A stretch of 64,000 nt of DNA from Plasmodium coatneyi (Eukaryota; Apicomplexa; Aconoidasida; Haemosporida; Plasmodiidae). The position numbers were made by a program, and so were the translations under genes. This document shows positions 22,326-34,936 of the stretch, piece by piece. Numbering within the stretch: the first letter of the stretch is position 1; each line of letters begins with the position of its first letter. The stretch is from positions 3,100,001-3,164,000 of the forward strand of contig NC_033567.1 in assembly GCF_001680005.1 (NCBI RefSeq), written 5' to 3'. The notes below the pieces were generated by a model. That model had not been told where the DNA came from and searched no databases. It saw nothing but the letters and a program-made list of their open reading frames with translations.

Positions 22326-23357
22326 ATGGCGAATCTAAAGAATATGCTCATTCGCTCGTGCGTCGTAGCAGTTACCCTGCTGACGGAGGGGATGAAACAT
22401 AAACTGGGGCTCTCACTAATCCTCTTTTTCAACGCCCCAGGAATAAGGGCAAACGATTGGTTCCATGACTGGAAGAATGACCTGTTGGGGGAAAAGGAGA
22501 AGAACTTCCTGAAAGGAATTGAAGAGAATTGGCCGCTAGGATGGGGGAAGGATTTGTTAAACGGCCTTGAAAACACCTTCCAAAATAGCTTCCATGACAG
22601 CTGGCTAGGAGGAATAAAAAATGACCACATGTTAATGGATTCGATCAACGTCATTCTCGAACATGCACCCATGAAGAATAGACAAATTATAAGTCAACAC
22701 ATTAACGAATTACTAAGTGGAAGGTATAATGAAATCAGCCCCAAAAATCTCCTACATAGAATTTCAAATATTATAAAAAATGGAAAATCCCAAACTTTAT
22801 GTGATGAAAACAAGTCCTTTATCATCCTAGGAATACCTCACTTAATTTTTGGCTCCGATTTATTCAACGATTTAAAAATGGAAACTATAAATTTTTTAAT
22901 AAAAAATATTACCAAAAATTTGAATGTTTGCCAATTACAAGTGCAAGGAGCTGACGTCTCTAATATAACTAATGGTTGCCAATCAGACATGGACAAGCAA
23001 ATAATTTTTGATGATAAAAAACCAGATGGAGTGGTGGTACGTGCGAAAGGGCTGAACCTATCCCCCAGTAATCAATTCTTTAGCAGTCTTCTACAATGCT
23101 CTGTTGATAATTTAGGGTCAGGGGAAAAAACCATGATCTGTGTGCAGGAACAGCTAGCCAAACAGAACTTAAAACTTTCGGATACTTGTTCTACTTGCTT
23201 TAAAGAATCCGTTGATTGTGGAAAGTCCAACTGCTGGCTGCCTTGTCTATTTGGCAACCCATGCGCTGACAGGTGTTACCAGTGTGCCACCGACAGCTGC
23301 AACAAGGACCTCATTCGATGCAGTGGCTTGGATAACCTCCCTGGCGCATGCTCTTGA
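22326..23357 (+). CDS. Secreted cysteine-rich protein, conserved-looking, function unknown
   Basis: A single exon of 343 aa starts at an ATG in context ACCATGG. Residues 26-42 (KLGLSLILFFNAPGIRA) look like a signal-peptide core ending in a small-residue cleavage site, followed by a mature part beginning NDWFHDW. The middle (about 50-230) is helical and Asn/Ile/Leu-rich with few cysteines. The C-terminal 85 residues hold about 16 cysteines, with a recognisable pattern of paired cysteines (CSTCF, DCGKSNCW, CADRCYQC, SCNK, RCSG), which implies a disulfide-bonded module. There is no GPI-signal-like hydrophobic tail and no internal transmembrane segment, so export to an organelle lumen or the surface is likely. 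I do not recognise the family; a secreted invasive-stage protein is only a guess. It is convergent with the SFT2 gene. Confidence 0.85.
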   Translation: MANLKNMLIRSCVVAVTLLTEGMKHKLGLSLILFFNAPGIRANDWFHDWKNDLLGEKEKNFLKGIEENWPLGWGKDLLNGLENTFQNSFHDSWLGGIKNDHMLMDSINVILEHAPMKNRQIISQHINELLSGRYNEISPKNLLHRISNIIKNGKSQTLCDENKSFIILGIPHLIFGSDLFNDLKMETINFLIKNITKNLNVCQLQVQGADVSNITNGCQSDMDKQIIFDDKKPDGVVVRAKGLNLSPSNQFFSSLLQCSVDNLGSGEKTMICVQEQLAKQNLKLSDTCSTCFKESVDCGKSNCWLPCLFGNPCADRCYQCATDSCNKDLIRCSGLDNLPGACS

Positions 23358-24955
23358 GGGAAGCTGAAATGTGGAAACACATAACGGAGCACAATTGGGG
23401 GGAATTTCAAGAGGTACAGATGTTTTTGGAAAGCCTCCCCCTTCATGGGTTTACCTACACATTTACGTTCAAACTGCCACCCTCAGTGGAGCCCACCTGG
23501 GGAAGACCAAACCTAGTGGATTTCCCTTCTAATTTAATAACGCACAGAGAGCCAGTCTAGTCAGACGAATATGTACGCACATTTGCGTGCGCCTCCCAAA
23601 GGAGCAGCGTCCATGATGGCCACGCCACCCATTGGGCAAATTCGTGAACGTACTCCATGAGCAAAAAGAAAAAATAGCAAGCGCTTTTCAGAGATCATTA
23701 TAAGGTGAAACACGCACATATATTGTTGCTACGTTTCTGCCTCCATTTCGAAGTACCTGTATCTTATTGTTTTTTCGCCTTTTTTTTGGTTTTTTTTTTC
23801 TTTCCTTTTAAGATGCAGTATAGTGTCGTAATCATGCAAATTATTGATAGTTTTTTTTTTCCTTTTTCGTTTCCCCCGCCGTTATCATTTCTTTCGCCTC
23901 TCCTGTCTCTTTCCCTTTTTCCTCAGAAGAAGTAATTACTAATTTTTGAAAGTTTTTATTTTATTTTTTGTTGCGTAAATAACTGAACGATTTAAATTTT
24001 TTTTTTTTCTGCCATTTTTAGAAACGTGTCTGCTATGCTAACGTAAGGAGGAAGGGCAGCACATGCACTCAGTTTTGTCCAGCATGGCCAACGATGTGTT
24101 TCCGTCTCAACGCAACGTCGTACATTTCCTTCCCGCGTGGAATGAAACTGGGCCGCTTACAAACGGGGATGCAATTACATGATGGTCACCCTGCGGAGGA
24201 AACTAGTCCATTCCGCAAAGTTGCATTTTTGCAGCATCATAATTTTTTTCTTCTTTTTTTCAAAGTTTAAATTGTACGTTTTTTTAAATTTAAATTATGA
24301 ATAATATATCACAAAAAAAAAAAAAAGGAAAAAAACATGGAATGTAGTATAAGGATTATCATGAAGGAGGTATGAATGAACAGGTGTGCACACAAATTGC
24401 AATGTAAGTTAGCACACCCAAATGTAACACACGGAATGGATACGTCTACGGTGCGACATATATCCACGCAAACACACGCGGGGGTGCCCTTTAATTTTCT
24501 CGTAGAATTTTGCTATGCTCGTTGTTGTGAGGAGCATATCCCACTTTTGCCACATCAGTTAAACTTAAAAAAAAAAATTCCTACAAAATGGACGTTCCTC
24601 GTGCTTGTCATGGTTGTTAAAGTAGACGTGGTATTCTTCTTACGGAGAAATAATTCGATTCACGAATTGGGGCTTCAAACTTGTTGTCATGGCGTCGTTT
24701 TCGTGACTCTTTCTCACGTTTTTCTTTCTTTCCTTTTCCAAATGCACTTCCTTTCCTTTACGTATATTATATGTACACACATATTGGCAATGACCCCCTT
24801 TCAACTTTCCCCTCCGTGGGCACATGCACGGAGGTCCAATTTAAAAACTTACTAGCACGAAATGGCCACGGGTTTAAAAAAAAAGGATAATTGCTTACAC
24901 CATGAAATTAATTCCAATGGGGAAAAATATATATGTATACATATATATAATTATG
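23358..24955. other. Convergent intergenic region
   Basis: The 3' flanks of the cysteine-rich protein gene and the SFT2 gene face each other here. It is T-rich on the plus strand (23780-23810, 23995-24010) with an A-run near 24314-24327. A 159-codon open frame near 24376 lacks any recognisable motif and I do not call it. Confidence 0.55.
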
Positions 24956-26189
24956 TTAAAAGGGTAAGTCTGATGAATTGCCTCTTCGGAACAAGTTTTT
25001 GATATACGTGAACAGAGTCGTTAGCAACATTTTAATTGCCCCTGCGCCGCCTGCAAAGAAGGGAAGAACGGGATGATCGAATGAAAAAAAAAAGTGGAAT
25101 TTTTACATGTGGAAAATGTGAGAGCGGACAAATAATGCTTCTCATTCGGGATGAGCACCAACTGGCGTGTCACTTCGGATGGAGCAGACAAACGAGCTAT
25201 ACGCCCCCTTTTTCCATACCTGGTATGTACGACACTATAAAAGAAATGAGGGCGAACACTTGCACAACGGATGTAATCAAGGCCTGTAAAAAATTGAGAA
25301 ATTAATATTATATCAGTAAAAAGGTAGAGCTAAAAATGTATGTTACGGCGTGGGCACACTTGCTGACACAGACATGTTCACCCCTTCTTCACATGAAGGG
25401 GGATTAAAAAGGGTCTCCTTCAACGTACCAATAAATATAACGGCTTAATGACGGTGAAGTAAAGCGTGGAGAGGAGGGACAAAATATACGCCGCGGTGAA
25501 TGGGAGTCTACAAAAGGGGGAGGAAAGTATGGCAGATGTGTGTGATGGGGTGAACATAGGAATGATATAAATGGGCATGCAAATCGATCTAATAGGCACT
25601 CTTATAACTTCGCGTGGGGATAATTCGCCCCTAATCAGCCCTACCGCTCCTTCTCCATCAAGTGGTAGTAGAGACTCGAAAAGCCCTTCAGGAAGGCCAG
25701 CGAGGTCACGAAGCAGATGGAGGCCAGGGTGAAGAAGAAGCCAAACTGCCTCGGTGTAATAACAATCATGGGCAAAGTAAAGAAGGACAATATCAGGAAC
25801 ATAATACTGACTCCAAAAAATAAACAGAAAAGAGGGAAATTTTTATACGACAGGGCACTGGTGAACGCGAAAAAAGAGTTGGCTTCATTGTCTCTAGTTT
25901 GGTTATTAAAGAGGGGAAAATTTGAAAACATGGTTCCCGTTTCTGCAGTCGTCGAATTGGACACTATGGATGGGGCATTATTTAGGTTGGTTTTTTCGAG
26001 CGTCTTTTTGATACCCTTCTGTATATTCTCTGCTCCTTTTTTGGATAAACTAATTGCCTTTTGTATGAGCCCCTTTTCTTCTTCATTTGTAGTATTATCA
26101 ATGGACCCCCTCAAAAACTCTCGATTAATATTTTGGAATTCATTATTCTCGAAGAAGGACAAACCGTCGAAGTTGTTTTCGGCCCCCAT
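24956..26189 (-). CDS. SFT2-family vesicle transport membrane protein
   Basis: Four exons encode 260 aa: 26189-25645, 25507-25429, 25283-25220 and 25050-24956. Every junction is GT-AG and restores frame. I chose the ATG at 26189 (MGAENNFDG) over an upstream non-ATG extension. Residues 1-110 are a polar cytosolic region. Four membrane segments follow at about 118-138, 149-168, 184-203 and 209-228, with the family-typical TLP/TPRQFG loop and FLKGFSSLYYHLM after the second. The end of the fourth segment is SYIPGGAGA, matching the SFT2 'Y(I/V)PGG' exit from the last helix, and the protein ends in a basic tail. SFT2/GOT1-like proteins act in retrograde endosome-to-Golgi traffic and vesicle fusion with the Golgi. 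The two middle exons are only 79 and 64 bp and are easily missed. An expanded polar N-terminus compared with the yeast and human proteins is the main oddity. Confidence 0.9.
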
Positions 26190-29100
26190 TATGACGTTGC
26201 GCTGGTTCCTTTTATACGGTTGCGAAGGATGTATATACAATGACAGAGATGCTTGTATCACTTGTGCAGATGGGCACAGGACCACTCTCCTTCGTACAAC
26301 TCACCAGTCGTAGCTGCTCGGAAAGGGTACCCTGGAGAAGAAAAATATTCCTCTGATGGCAAATGTACGCGCAAAAAGTTAGCGGATTAATAGGAGGTTT
26401 GACTTAAAAAATAAATCACTTCCCACGCGACGACGTGCTAAGTAGGGCACGTTTACATTTGTTCATATAAAAGTACGCGTAACTACTGTCACGTGTAACT
26501 GTGCAGAAAGGTACGAATTCGTTCGCCCCTTTCGGCAAAAAGGCATAAAGCGCGCGGAACGCAAAAACGGAGAATATAATACAATTAACTAAATTGTAAG
26601 AAGTAAAAAAAATAGTAACTAGGAGTGGCGGGATACAATTCTGTTGGGCCTCTATTATTATATATATATATATACATATATTTTTTTTTTTTACCTTGTA
26701 TGACCACAAATGGCCTGCCAACAGCAACATAAACGGGTTAATTAAAATTAGGCGCTACTCAAATATGACAGGCGGGAAAAAACAATAATTTAGATAGACG
26801 TGCAACAGGGCGGACAATGCCGTTATCAAGGCAAAATTGGCACGCAGGAGGGAAGTAAAACAATAACATGCATATATGGGTTGTTACATAAGTATGCGCA
26901 TATGTAAAGCTATGCATACAAAATATTATTTTGCGAATCGCACGCGTACAATTGCTCCCTTCGCAAAAAAGCGGCGTAAAGAAGATATAAATAAGTACAT
27001 AATAATATATGCGTAAAGTATACGCGTGATGGGTACCGCTTTGCGGGAAAAGCACTGGTTCAAGAAAAATCGTCTGAAAGTTAACAGTGACAATGACTTA
27101 GTTTATATGTTTAACCGTGCGCTGGCGCGCTTCATTGAGTAATTTTTTTTTTTTTTCTCCTTCGTTGGGCCGTTTTGCAACATTACTGCCTCCGCGATGG
27201 TGCCGATAGAAGTAAAAATGCATATACATAGTATTGCATATTATAAGTGCGTCAAAACGGATATTTAAATATACATGCATATTTTCGCGAGAAAATACTT
27301 CGACATGGGAAGGGAGGAGAAATAACAAAGTCAAAAAAAAAAAAAAAAATAAATAACGCCCTGTTTCGCACTGCGCCTGGCAAGGTAATCCGGCAATACG
27401 CATAAAAAGGCCCGTAAGAAGAAAAATAAAAATGGCATATATATGCCATATGGGGGGATAAGCCCCTGCGGACAATTTTTCCGAACCGAAGCAGGAAAAA
27501 AAAAAAAAAAAAACATACATAGTTCATAATACATGCATACAGAGGATGCGTTTTTTTCGAATTAAAGACCCAGTTAAAGTAATAACGAGCAAACTTTTTT
27601 TTTTTTTTTTTTTCCATTTTATCATATACATATGCGTCCGGCACACCGCCTTTTTCTTTCCTTAAGAAACATTTTTGAGCGAAGAAAAATGCCGCCTTCC
27701 CTCAACGGGTTACCCCAATTTTAAAAAAAAAGAAACGAATGGCTTACAGTTTGGGAAAGGATAATAGTAGAAGAAGCGTTAATCCACATACCGCGTGGGT
27801 AGCAAATGCATGTACTTACATGCCTGTGCCTGTCCCTGTGCCATGACAAAACAAATTCGCAACGAAGGAACAAATTTTGAGGCATTTCATTGTTCCCCTT
27901 TTTACATGTTTCACACGTGAATGAACCATCGCACATTGCGCCATGTTGGATGTATATACGCCTTACACTTCGGAAAAAAACGGCACTGGGGGTAGGAGCA
28001 TACCCAGACCGTTCCTCCAATTCGAATGAAAAAAATAAATAAAATAGACAAAGGGAAGAAGCACCATTGTTCACTGCATTTACGTAGGGAAGGGCACACC
28101 CCGGTGGAGAAGAGATCCTAGTGTAACCTTCCCCTGACTAATAAACGCTACAGAGGAAAAACAAATTCCAGTGACATAACATGTAACGTTACATAACCGA
28201 TCTGGTAAAAATGAAAACACCTTTTCTTAACGTGACAATTTTCTGTCATTCCAATTTAGCGCCCCTTTCTTTGCTCAAATACAACGAAAGGTGTAGAGCT
28301 ATAAGAGGAAGGGGGAGTACCCTTTTATTTATTTCCATTCGCCAAATGAGCCCTTTGAAAAACCTGAAAAAGGCATGCATATATATATGTATACACTACA
28401 TAAGTGCACGTAAAAACCCGGGGGCCAAAAAAAAGGGGGAACCATTTCACCTTAGTAAAACCTGTGCATCCTCCAAACCAGAGGAACGTTAGGCATATAT
28501 GCGCTTGCCACTGTGTGCGGTTCACGTGACTGCCTAAATTAATGTGAGCCTAAATGGTAGGAGGTGGTGGTAACATGGATGCTCAATCTATAAAAAGGGG
28601 GGAATGGACGGGTTACGCGAATATGCATAGACACACGCACGTGCGTATTCGATGAAGCGAGCACACCTCTTCGCTGGACCCCTCGCGGAAAAACCCCAAC
28701 ATTAGACAAAAGCGAATGCCCTGCACGAAGGGACATCCATTGGAGCACACGTAATGGGATGCAATCTGATCATATCGGTTTGTATCACGTCAAAAGTTTT
28801 TTTTTTTTTTTTTTTTTTCCTTTTCGTTCCACGTCTCCCGAATGGACTCCTCCACACAATTGTTCAGCAAAAGACAGCCTAACGGGAACAACAAAAAAGT
28901 GAAATTATCGTAAACAGGTGCCTTACAACACAAGTTTTTTTGATTTAATTTGATTTTTTTTTTTTTTTTTTGGTTCTTTTCGCGATATGCATGTTCTGCT
29001 GACGGCCCTAAATGGTAAACGTGAAAAGTGAAATTATGTGTAGTAACCGCGTGAGGGAAAAAAAAAAAAAAATAAATAAATAAATCGAAAAGCACGTATG

Positions 29101-29858
29101 AACGGATGCAGATAAATTAAAGTCAAATTGTGGCGGTGAAAAATGAACTGTTCTTCGTGCCCTCGGTTGGAGATTTATCCCTTTTCCTATCATTCCTCTT
29201 TCTGTGTCACCTGTGCTCTTTTTCCCTTGCCAAGCCTACGCGCATGCACATATATAGACACAAATGAAGCGAAACCTGCGGCAATTTGGGGACCCTTTTT
29301 CGCATCTCCCCGTTGCGCAGAACTTATATGTACATACATGAAAAGGAAAACCTTCCCGGGCACACAAAATAAACAACGAAGCAGGGGCACTACACATGGC
29401 TGCATACTCATTCGTATAACGTTACTCCGTTGCACAAATGGGAAAAGGGTAAAACAGCATAACTACTGTCCCATACGTTGCAGTATTTTTTTTTTTCCCC
29501 CACAAATTTGCATGAACATTTAAAACAAGATAAACGTCGCGCACATACACGACTGATATAAAATCGACATGGATATGATGACACACATTCAAATGGAGGA
29601 AAGGGGCCTAAAGGAAAAAAAAAAAAAATAAAAATAAAATAAAAAATATAATATAATATAATAAAACAATAACAACTGTTCCTTTAACATCGGATTATGT
29701 TTTTAAAAAAAAGGGACAGTTGGGGGGTTCCCCTCTTTTAAAGTGGCACATCAGTATACACGCGTTACGCAACTTATTCTTTTGCTGATTAAAGGGGAAG
29801 GGATCCGATACAATTCTGTGTTTGCTCGTATGTGGATAATTGCACACTTCCTACACAG
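26190..29858. other. Intergenic region between the SFT2 and RBM39-like genes
   Basis: About 3.7 kb of AT-rich DNA with many homopolymers (27136-27154, 27333-27350, 27496-27513, 27594-27613, 28797-28818) and an (AT)n run near 26661-26674. Near 29620-29665 lies an A/T-only (AAAAT/AATAT) tract. Open frames here translate to Phe/Lys runs. I see no gene. The end next to 26190 should contain the SFT2 promoter. Confidence 0.5.
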
Positions 29859-32818
29859 TTAGGTACATATCGAGTTCCACATTTCTTCCGTCACAAAATA
29901 AGCATTTATGAGGGAACCTCCAAAATATCTCCCATTCAGAAACTGAAATGCCTTTAAGGATTCCTCCTGCTTTGTATACTTTATGTAAATCTTCCCGTCG
30001 ATGTTTTTTGTGTCTAGCCATATCTTGGTGATGCTTCCGTACTTGCTGCACTCCTCCTTAACGTCCTCAATTATGTCCGTGAAAAAATCTGGGTCCGAAC
30101 CGATGTTTTCGTCATTGGGCGAGAACATGTTGCAGAGAACCAGATTCGGCGTGATGTTGTTGAGGGCGTTGGGCTGAGCAGTGGCAATCGGTGTGGCCTG
30201 CATGATTGCGTTGGCACCGGTGGCGAATTGACTCGAAATCTGCAATGCGGGTAGGGGAAAGGGGGGAAAATGTGTCAAAGGAGGTGCAAAAAAGGGTACA
30301 AAAGGAATATGATGAACGTGCGAACAGCGCAGAGGCGTTGGAGATATCTGCTTTATCCGTTGACTCCCCTGGCGTATTTTTTTATTACCCCCGAGTCAAG
30401 GATGATGTCCCGCTGCAACTTCTGCATGAGGGCAATTTTACTTCCGGCCCCGGCAATGAGTCCACCTCCGTCATCATCATCGTTGTCAATTTTCTCATTG
30501 TCTGGCTCTTCGACCTTTTCTTCCTCTTTGGCCTTCTTCGCCATGAGCTTTGCAAGCAGCTTTTCCTTTGCCTCCTTTTCTGACGCGAGGATATATTTCG
30601 AATCTTGGGCAAAGCTAACCTTCAATTCTCGACCTGCTATTTCCATCCCATTCAGAACCCCCATAGCTTCAATCGCCTCGGATGCTCTAAAGAACTGAAT
30701 GAACCCAAATCCTTTACACTTCCCTGTGTAAGGATCTCGATGAATTTCCACTTCTAGGATTTCTCCAAAAGGATTAAACAGCTGTTTTAACTCCTGCTCC
30801 GAGATGTTCCCTAATGGACCTACCAATCCACCAATATATAATTTTATAGGAATATCATTTGGGTCTATAGGTTGATGTTTTGCAGCTTTCGCGGCTCTAT
30901 TTTTTTCCGCTTGGGAAGATTGTATTTTTATTGGCCTATTTTTGAACATATATCCATTAGCAGATAAAGCTTTTACCACTGCTTCTTGGGTGTAGAATTC
31001 TACATAAGCTACTCCTTTAGATCTTCCGGACCTCTGATCTTTTATACACTGAATATCTCTTACCTTTCCAGCAACCTCTGAGAAAAATTCATATATGTCT
31101 CTTTCATCTGCCTTTAAGTCTAAATTCAGTACCAGTACAGTTAGGTCGTCTCTCTTAGCTTCTTCCTGTTCCTTTTGTAGTCTTTTTTCTTCTCTTCTCT
31201 TTTCTCTCCTGATTCGAGCTTCTTCTATTTCCTTCCTCAGTCTTTCCCTCTCTCGTTCTCTCTCTCGTTCACGCTCCTTCCACATTCGTTCCCTTGCTCT
31301 CTCTCTCTCTCTATCACGTTCCCTCTCCCTATCTCGATGTCTTTCCCTCCTCTCCAGTTCGTGCCTCTCTCGTTTCCTCCTTTTGGCGCTTCTCGACCTG
31401 CGGTCGCGCTCCTCCCCATCACTGGAATCTGAGTTGCTTATACTAGGACTGGCTTTTCTCCTTTTCCGTTTCGTTCGAGGGTCTTCTTCCCCACTAGAGG
31501 AGCTTCCACTTGGGGAGGTATCTCGTTCCGCTCTTTTTCGCTCACTCTCTTTGTCGTTCTTGTTTTTTCTTTTTCTCTTTTTTGCGTCCTCACCTCCGGA
31601 GCGCTCCCCATCGGATTGATCGCCACTCTCACCAGCCTCGTCACCCTCATCATTGCTGTCATCTCGATAGGAACTTTTCCTTTTACTGGCAGAAACGCGT
31701 TCACTACTGTGGCTCCTCCTTCTATGTCTCCTCCTTTCTTTCTCACGATCCGAATCTGTAGACAAATTGGACTCCTCCTCTGACTCTGATTTGGCCTTTC
31801 TTTTGCGTCCTCCGTTCTCACTTCGCTTGGCGGCACTTTTCACTTTGCCCCTCCGTTTCCTCTTTTCGGCGTCACTTTCACTCTCACTCTCATCGTTGCT
31901 GTTTGTTCCGTCACTGTTCGCTTCACCACTGTTTGCCGCCTCACTGTTAGTGTTTTCCCCATTCGTCTCCTCTCCCTCAGTTTCTGCTTCGTTCTCTGAG
32001 TCACTTTGCTGACCCCTTTTCTTCTGGTCCTTCCCGTGACCTTTTCTCCTTCTTTCTCTCTCCATAGCACTCTTTTTTTTACTTCTCTCTTTTTCTTCCA
32101 AGTCACCGTCGTCATCACTTTTGCCGGACTCCGACTCAGACACTTCCCTGTGCCCCTTGACAGGGCTATCCCTACTACCTTTATGTCTCTTCCTTCTTCC
32201 TTTCTGTTCACTACTCGATTCCTCCTCCGATGAATACGTTTTTCGTTTTTCCACACTGCTCTCACTAGATGCGTCTCTCACTCTGTTTTTTTTCTTTCTA
32301 TCGTTACCGCTGGTTCGGTCTCCTTCCCTGGAGCAATTCCTTTTTGTCTTACCCTTGTTGCGCCTGTCGGCACTGGCACCTTCACTTGTAACATCGCTCT
32401 CATCTGTCATGTCTTCCCCACTACTTCCACTATTGCTCTTCCTTTTCTTTTCCCTAGACTTATGTTTTCCACCCTGGTGTTCACTTTTCCCTCCTTTACC
32501 GCTTCTTCTTTCCCCATTTAACTCCTTCCTGTGGGAATTTTTTTTCAAAGGTAATTCATCATTTCGCGTGTTATGTTTGTCATTATTTTCGTCCTCCTCC
32601 TCATTTCCATCACCATTGACATATTTTTCCTTTTGGTCCTTCCTGACCGTTTCGTTGTCACTGTGTTTGTCCGACTTTCCATTCGCTGCCTTTTTCTTTA
32701 ATTCTTTTTTTTTCCTCCCCTTATTTTGTACAACTCCATTTTGCTCCTCCTCTTTGTTCTTCTTACTTTTATTTTCCAGAAGCTTCTCTACCTCATCAAA
32801 GTAGGAGTTATCTTCCAT
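29859..32818 (-). CDS. RBM39/CAPER-like splicing factor (RS-rich, two RRMs, C-terminal UHM)
   Basis: Two exons encode 936 aa: 32818-30389 and 30239-29859. The intron 30240-30388 uses GTAATA and TTGCAG, phase 0. Residues 1 to about 545 are an Arg/Ser/Glu/Lys-rich domain with RERERDRERER-type runs near residues 490-540, a nuclear-speckle RS-like region. RRM1 (about 556-640) and RRM2 (about 653-735) carry clear RNP motifs: LTVLVLNL and KGVAYVEF in RRM1, KLYIGGL and KGFGFIQF in RRM2. The second exon is a U2AF-homology motif (about 842-936) with NLVLCNMF, an acidic helix and the signature GRYFGG (R-x-F). This order is that of RBM39/CAPERalpha, Rsd1 and relatives. These bind U2AF65 or SF3B1 ligand motifs and help 3' splice-site selection and transcription coupling. 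U2AF65 itself is less likely because of the long RS region and the sequence of the UHM. Confidence 0.93.
31200..31345 (-). repeat. Arg-Glu dipeptide coding repeat in the RBM39-like protein
   Basis: A purine-rich coding-strand tract (CTCTCT/CGTTCC-rich on the plus strand) encodes alternating Arg and Glu just ahead of RRM1. Codons vary (CGA/AGA/AGG with GAA/GAG), so selection on charge rather than recent slippage is plausible. Confidence 0.75.
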
Positions 32819-33198
32819 TTTTCTGGCATTCCTTTGAAGTTACCACGGATCCATATATATATGACTCTCGCGGTGGGGCATGAAACTCTGTTCCCCCTCT
32901 TCTTTTTAACAATCACAAAGCTCAGTCACAAGACGTCACTTCTCGTTAACGCTGCTATGCTATATTCTTTTCTACCTTCAGCAAATCTGCCTTCTTTTTT
33001 TCCCTCTCGTGGGTATAAACAACGTAAAAGGAAAAAGAGTCCCCCCCGCTAATGGGCATATATCAGTTCCTCTCCCAATGTGGGCAGGAGACGGGGGGAA
33101 GAGCTTCCTTCGTCAGGACTTCCTACCTATGTAATTGTTGATGTAGGAAGTGGTACAAATGTTGAAGGTGATGCTATGCTATATGCTATGCCTACTTC

Positions 33199-33199
<1 letters not shown>

Positions 33200-33229
<30 letters not shown>
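33200..33229. repeat. Poly(T) tract, 30 nt
   Basis: Uninterrupted T homopolymer on the plus strand, about 380 bp upstream of the RBM39-like start codon. Confidence 0.9.
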
Positions 33230-34714
33230 CTACTTCCTCAGTTTTAATGGTACGAAGATGAGCATACATATATACATACGTACATGTTTGTTTGCCCTCT
33301 GCGCGCGCGTTTGGCTTCTTAAATGCTCGCGCGGTCCGTGAGAATTTCTCGGCTCCCGGAAGGTACTTTTCCGATGCTACGCTGAGAATGGCGTTCTCCC
33401 ACATATGTTGCGGTTAAAGCGATCCGTTAAAAGCGTCAGGATTTTTTTCCCTTTTTCAATTTTTTTTTTTTTGAGTGGGTATAATCCTCCCAATGTGGGC
33501 AAAAAAAAAAATTCCTATCGCTGATTATTTATTTATTATTTTTTTTTTTTTCTATTGAACGGAGTCGTGGTTTCGTCACAAATTCATTGGGGCGCTTTTA
33601 CGCATCAGTGGGGAGTAGGCTTGGCGGAAGAAACACTCCTTTTTTTCATATACTATTGTAAAGGCATACATATAGCTGTTTATATACTCGCAGTATAATT
33701 ACTTTTTTATTTATTTATTTTTTTTTTCCATGCTCTTTTGCCACAAACATCTTAAGCGCAAAAATGAGAACTGCCATTTAGGGGGGCTGCACTTACCTCT
33801 GAGATATGCTGCCTTTTTCCAAGAGTGACATTCCCCCGGAAGAGTTCATTTAACGCTCCTTTCTTGTGGTTTTCTTTTTCATTTTTTTTTCGTATTCCCC
33901 CGCTGGACATTCTCAAATACAGTTGCGCAAAAATTATTAACCATCCCAATTTTTTCAACTTGTACAGTGCCAGTAGGGTGAAGAGAAATGCCCTTTATGC
34001 CTTTTCCTAAGTGGGACAATGTTATGGGGAAAAAATACTTAAGGAGGGCGATCAGGGGAAATAAGTAGAAGGGGAGTTCGCCTGGCGCAGAGTAGACTAC
34101 ACAGTGATGTAGCACTGTGATGCGTCCAACGGGTAGACGTCAAAATAGGCAGCATCCCTTTTCGCGACGTGACGTGTCCTTTGTTGGGTGTCTTAACCTC
34201 GTTTATAAGGCGACACAGAATGTATTTTCTACCCCATTGGTTACGCGCTTTGAATGCGAAAGAGGCGGGGAGGCCAGATGAAACAAACCGAGTCGGCTTT
34301 ACCAGCCTGTATAAATACATACACAGGTATTGGGAAAAACTCGCTCCTGCTGTAGAGGAATCCACACATGGAATGTAAAGCGGCAAATAGACTTATCATT
34401 TTTGCGGTGGAGGAAATATTTCCCCCTTTCTACAAAACGGGGGAAACGTTCCCATCGTTAGCCACATATGTGAGCATTGTGAGCATATTTGCAGGGGGAA
34501 CAAGGGAACTCCCTCCGTAGCAACTTTGTTTAACAAATCTTTTACGCAAATTATGCTTAGCAAACAGTGTTGAAAGGAATAGTTTATTCAAATTGTGCAC
34601 ACAAAGAGGGGTAGTGTGCGGGGGAAAGAAACAAACACGTTTGGGGGGGAGGCAACGCTGGGGTTTGAAGCGTTGTCAAAATATTGCCGCGTACATTTTT
34701 GGCTACAAAAAAAA

Positions 34715-34777
34715 ATAAAAAAACAAAACAAAACAAAACAAAATAAAACAAAGTAAAATAATATAATATAATATGAT
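34715..34777. repeat. (AAAAC)n and A/T-rich microsatellite
   Basis: Four to five AAAAC/AAAAT units are followed by AATAT units, about 160-220 bp past the stop codon of the NUFIP1-like gene. Confidence 0.85.
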
Positions 34778-34936
34778 AACAATAAATAAAAAAAAAAAAA
34801 AAAGGAGAAATTTACCCATGTGAAGGGGGTACTCCTTGTAAGACGTGGAGGAGGCAAACTCGGAAATACGCCTCCAAGCAGGTGAAATTTCATCTAAGAC
34901 ACCTTTCCTCTTCGCGCTGACGCTGGCGCTTCGCGG

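Larger units (their letters stand above)
32819..34936. other. Intergenic region between the RBM39-like and NUFIP1-like genes
   Basis: About 2.1 kb. Contains a 30-nt T-run (33200-33229), a short ATGCTAT-type direct repeat (about 33168-33191), and an (AAAAC)n/(ATAAT)n tract near 34715-34777. No gene is supported. It should include the RBM39-like promoter and the NUFIP1-like 3' UTR. Confidence 0.55.

Noticed and set aside
24376..24855. 159-codon frame between the convergent cysteine-rich and SFT2 genes
   Set aside because: No domain or consistent coding composition, and it sits where two 3' UTRs are expected.
27098..27644. Overlapping minus-strand frames of 67-140 codons
   Set aside because: Their sequences are Phe/Ile runs from T-tracts in different frames, with no shared motif.
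32121..32804. 227-codon plus-strand frame rich in Leu/Ser/Phe
   Set aside because: It is the antisense reading of the Arg/Ser/Glu/Lys-rich region of the RBM39-like protein, where stop codons are rare by composition.
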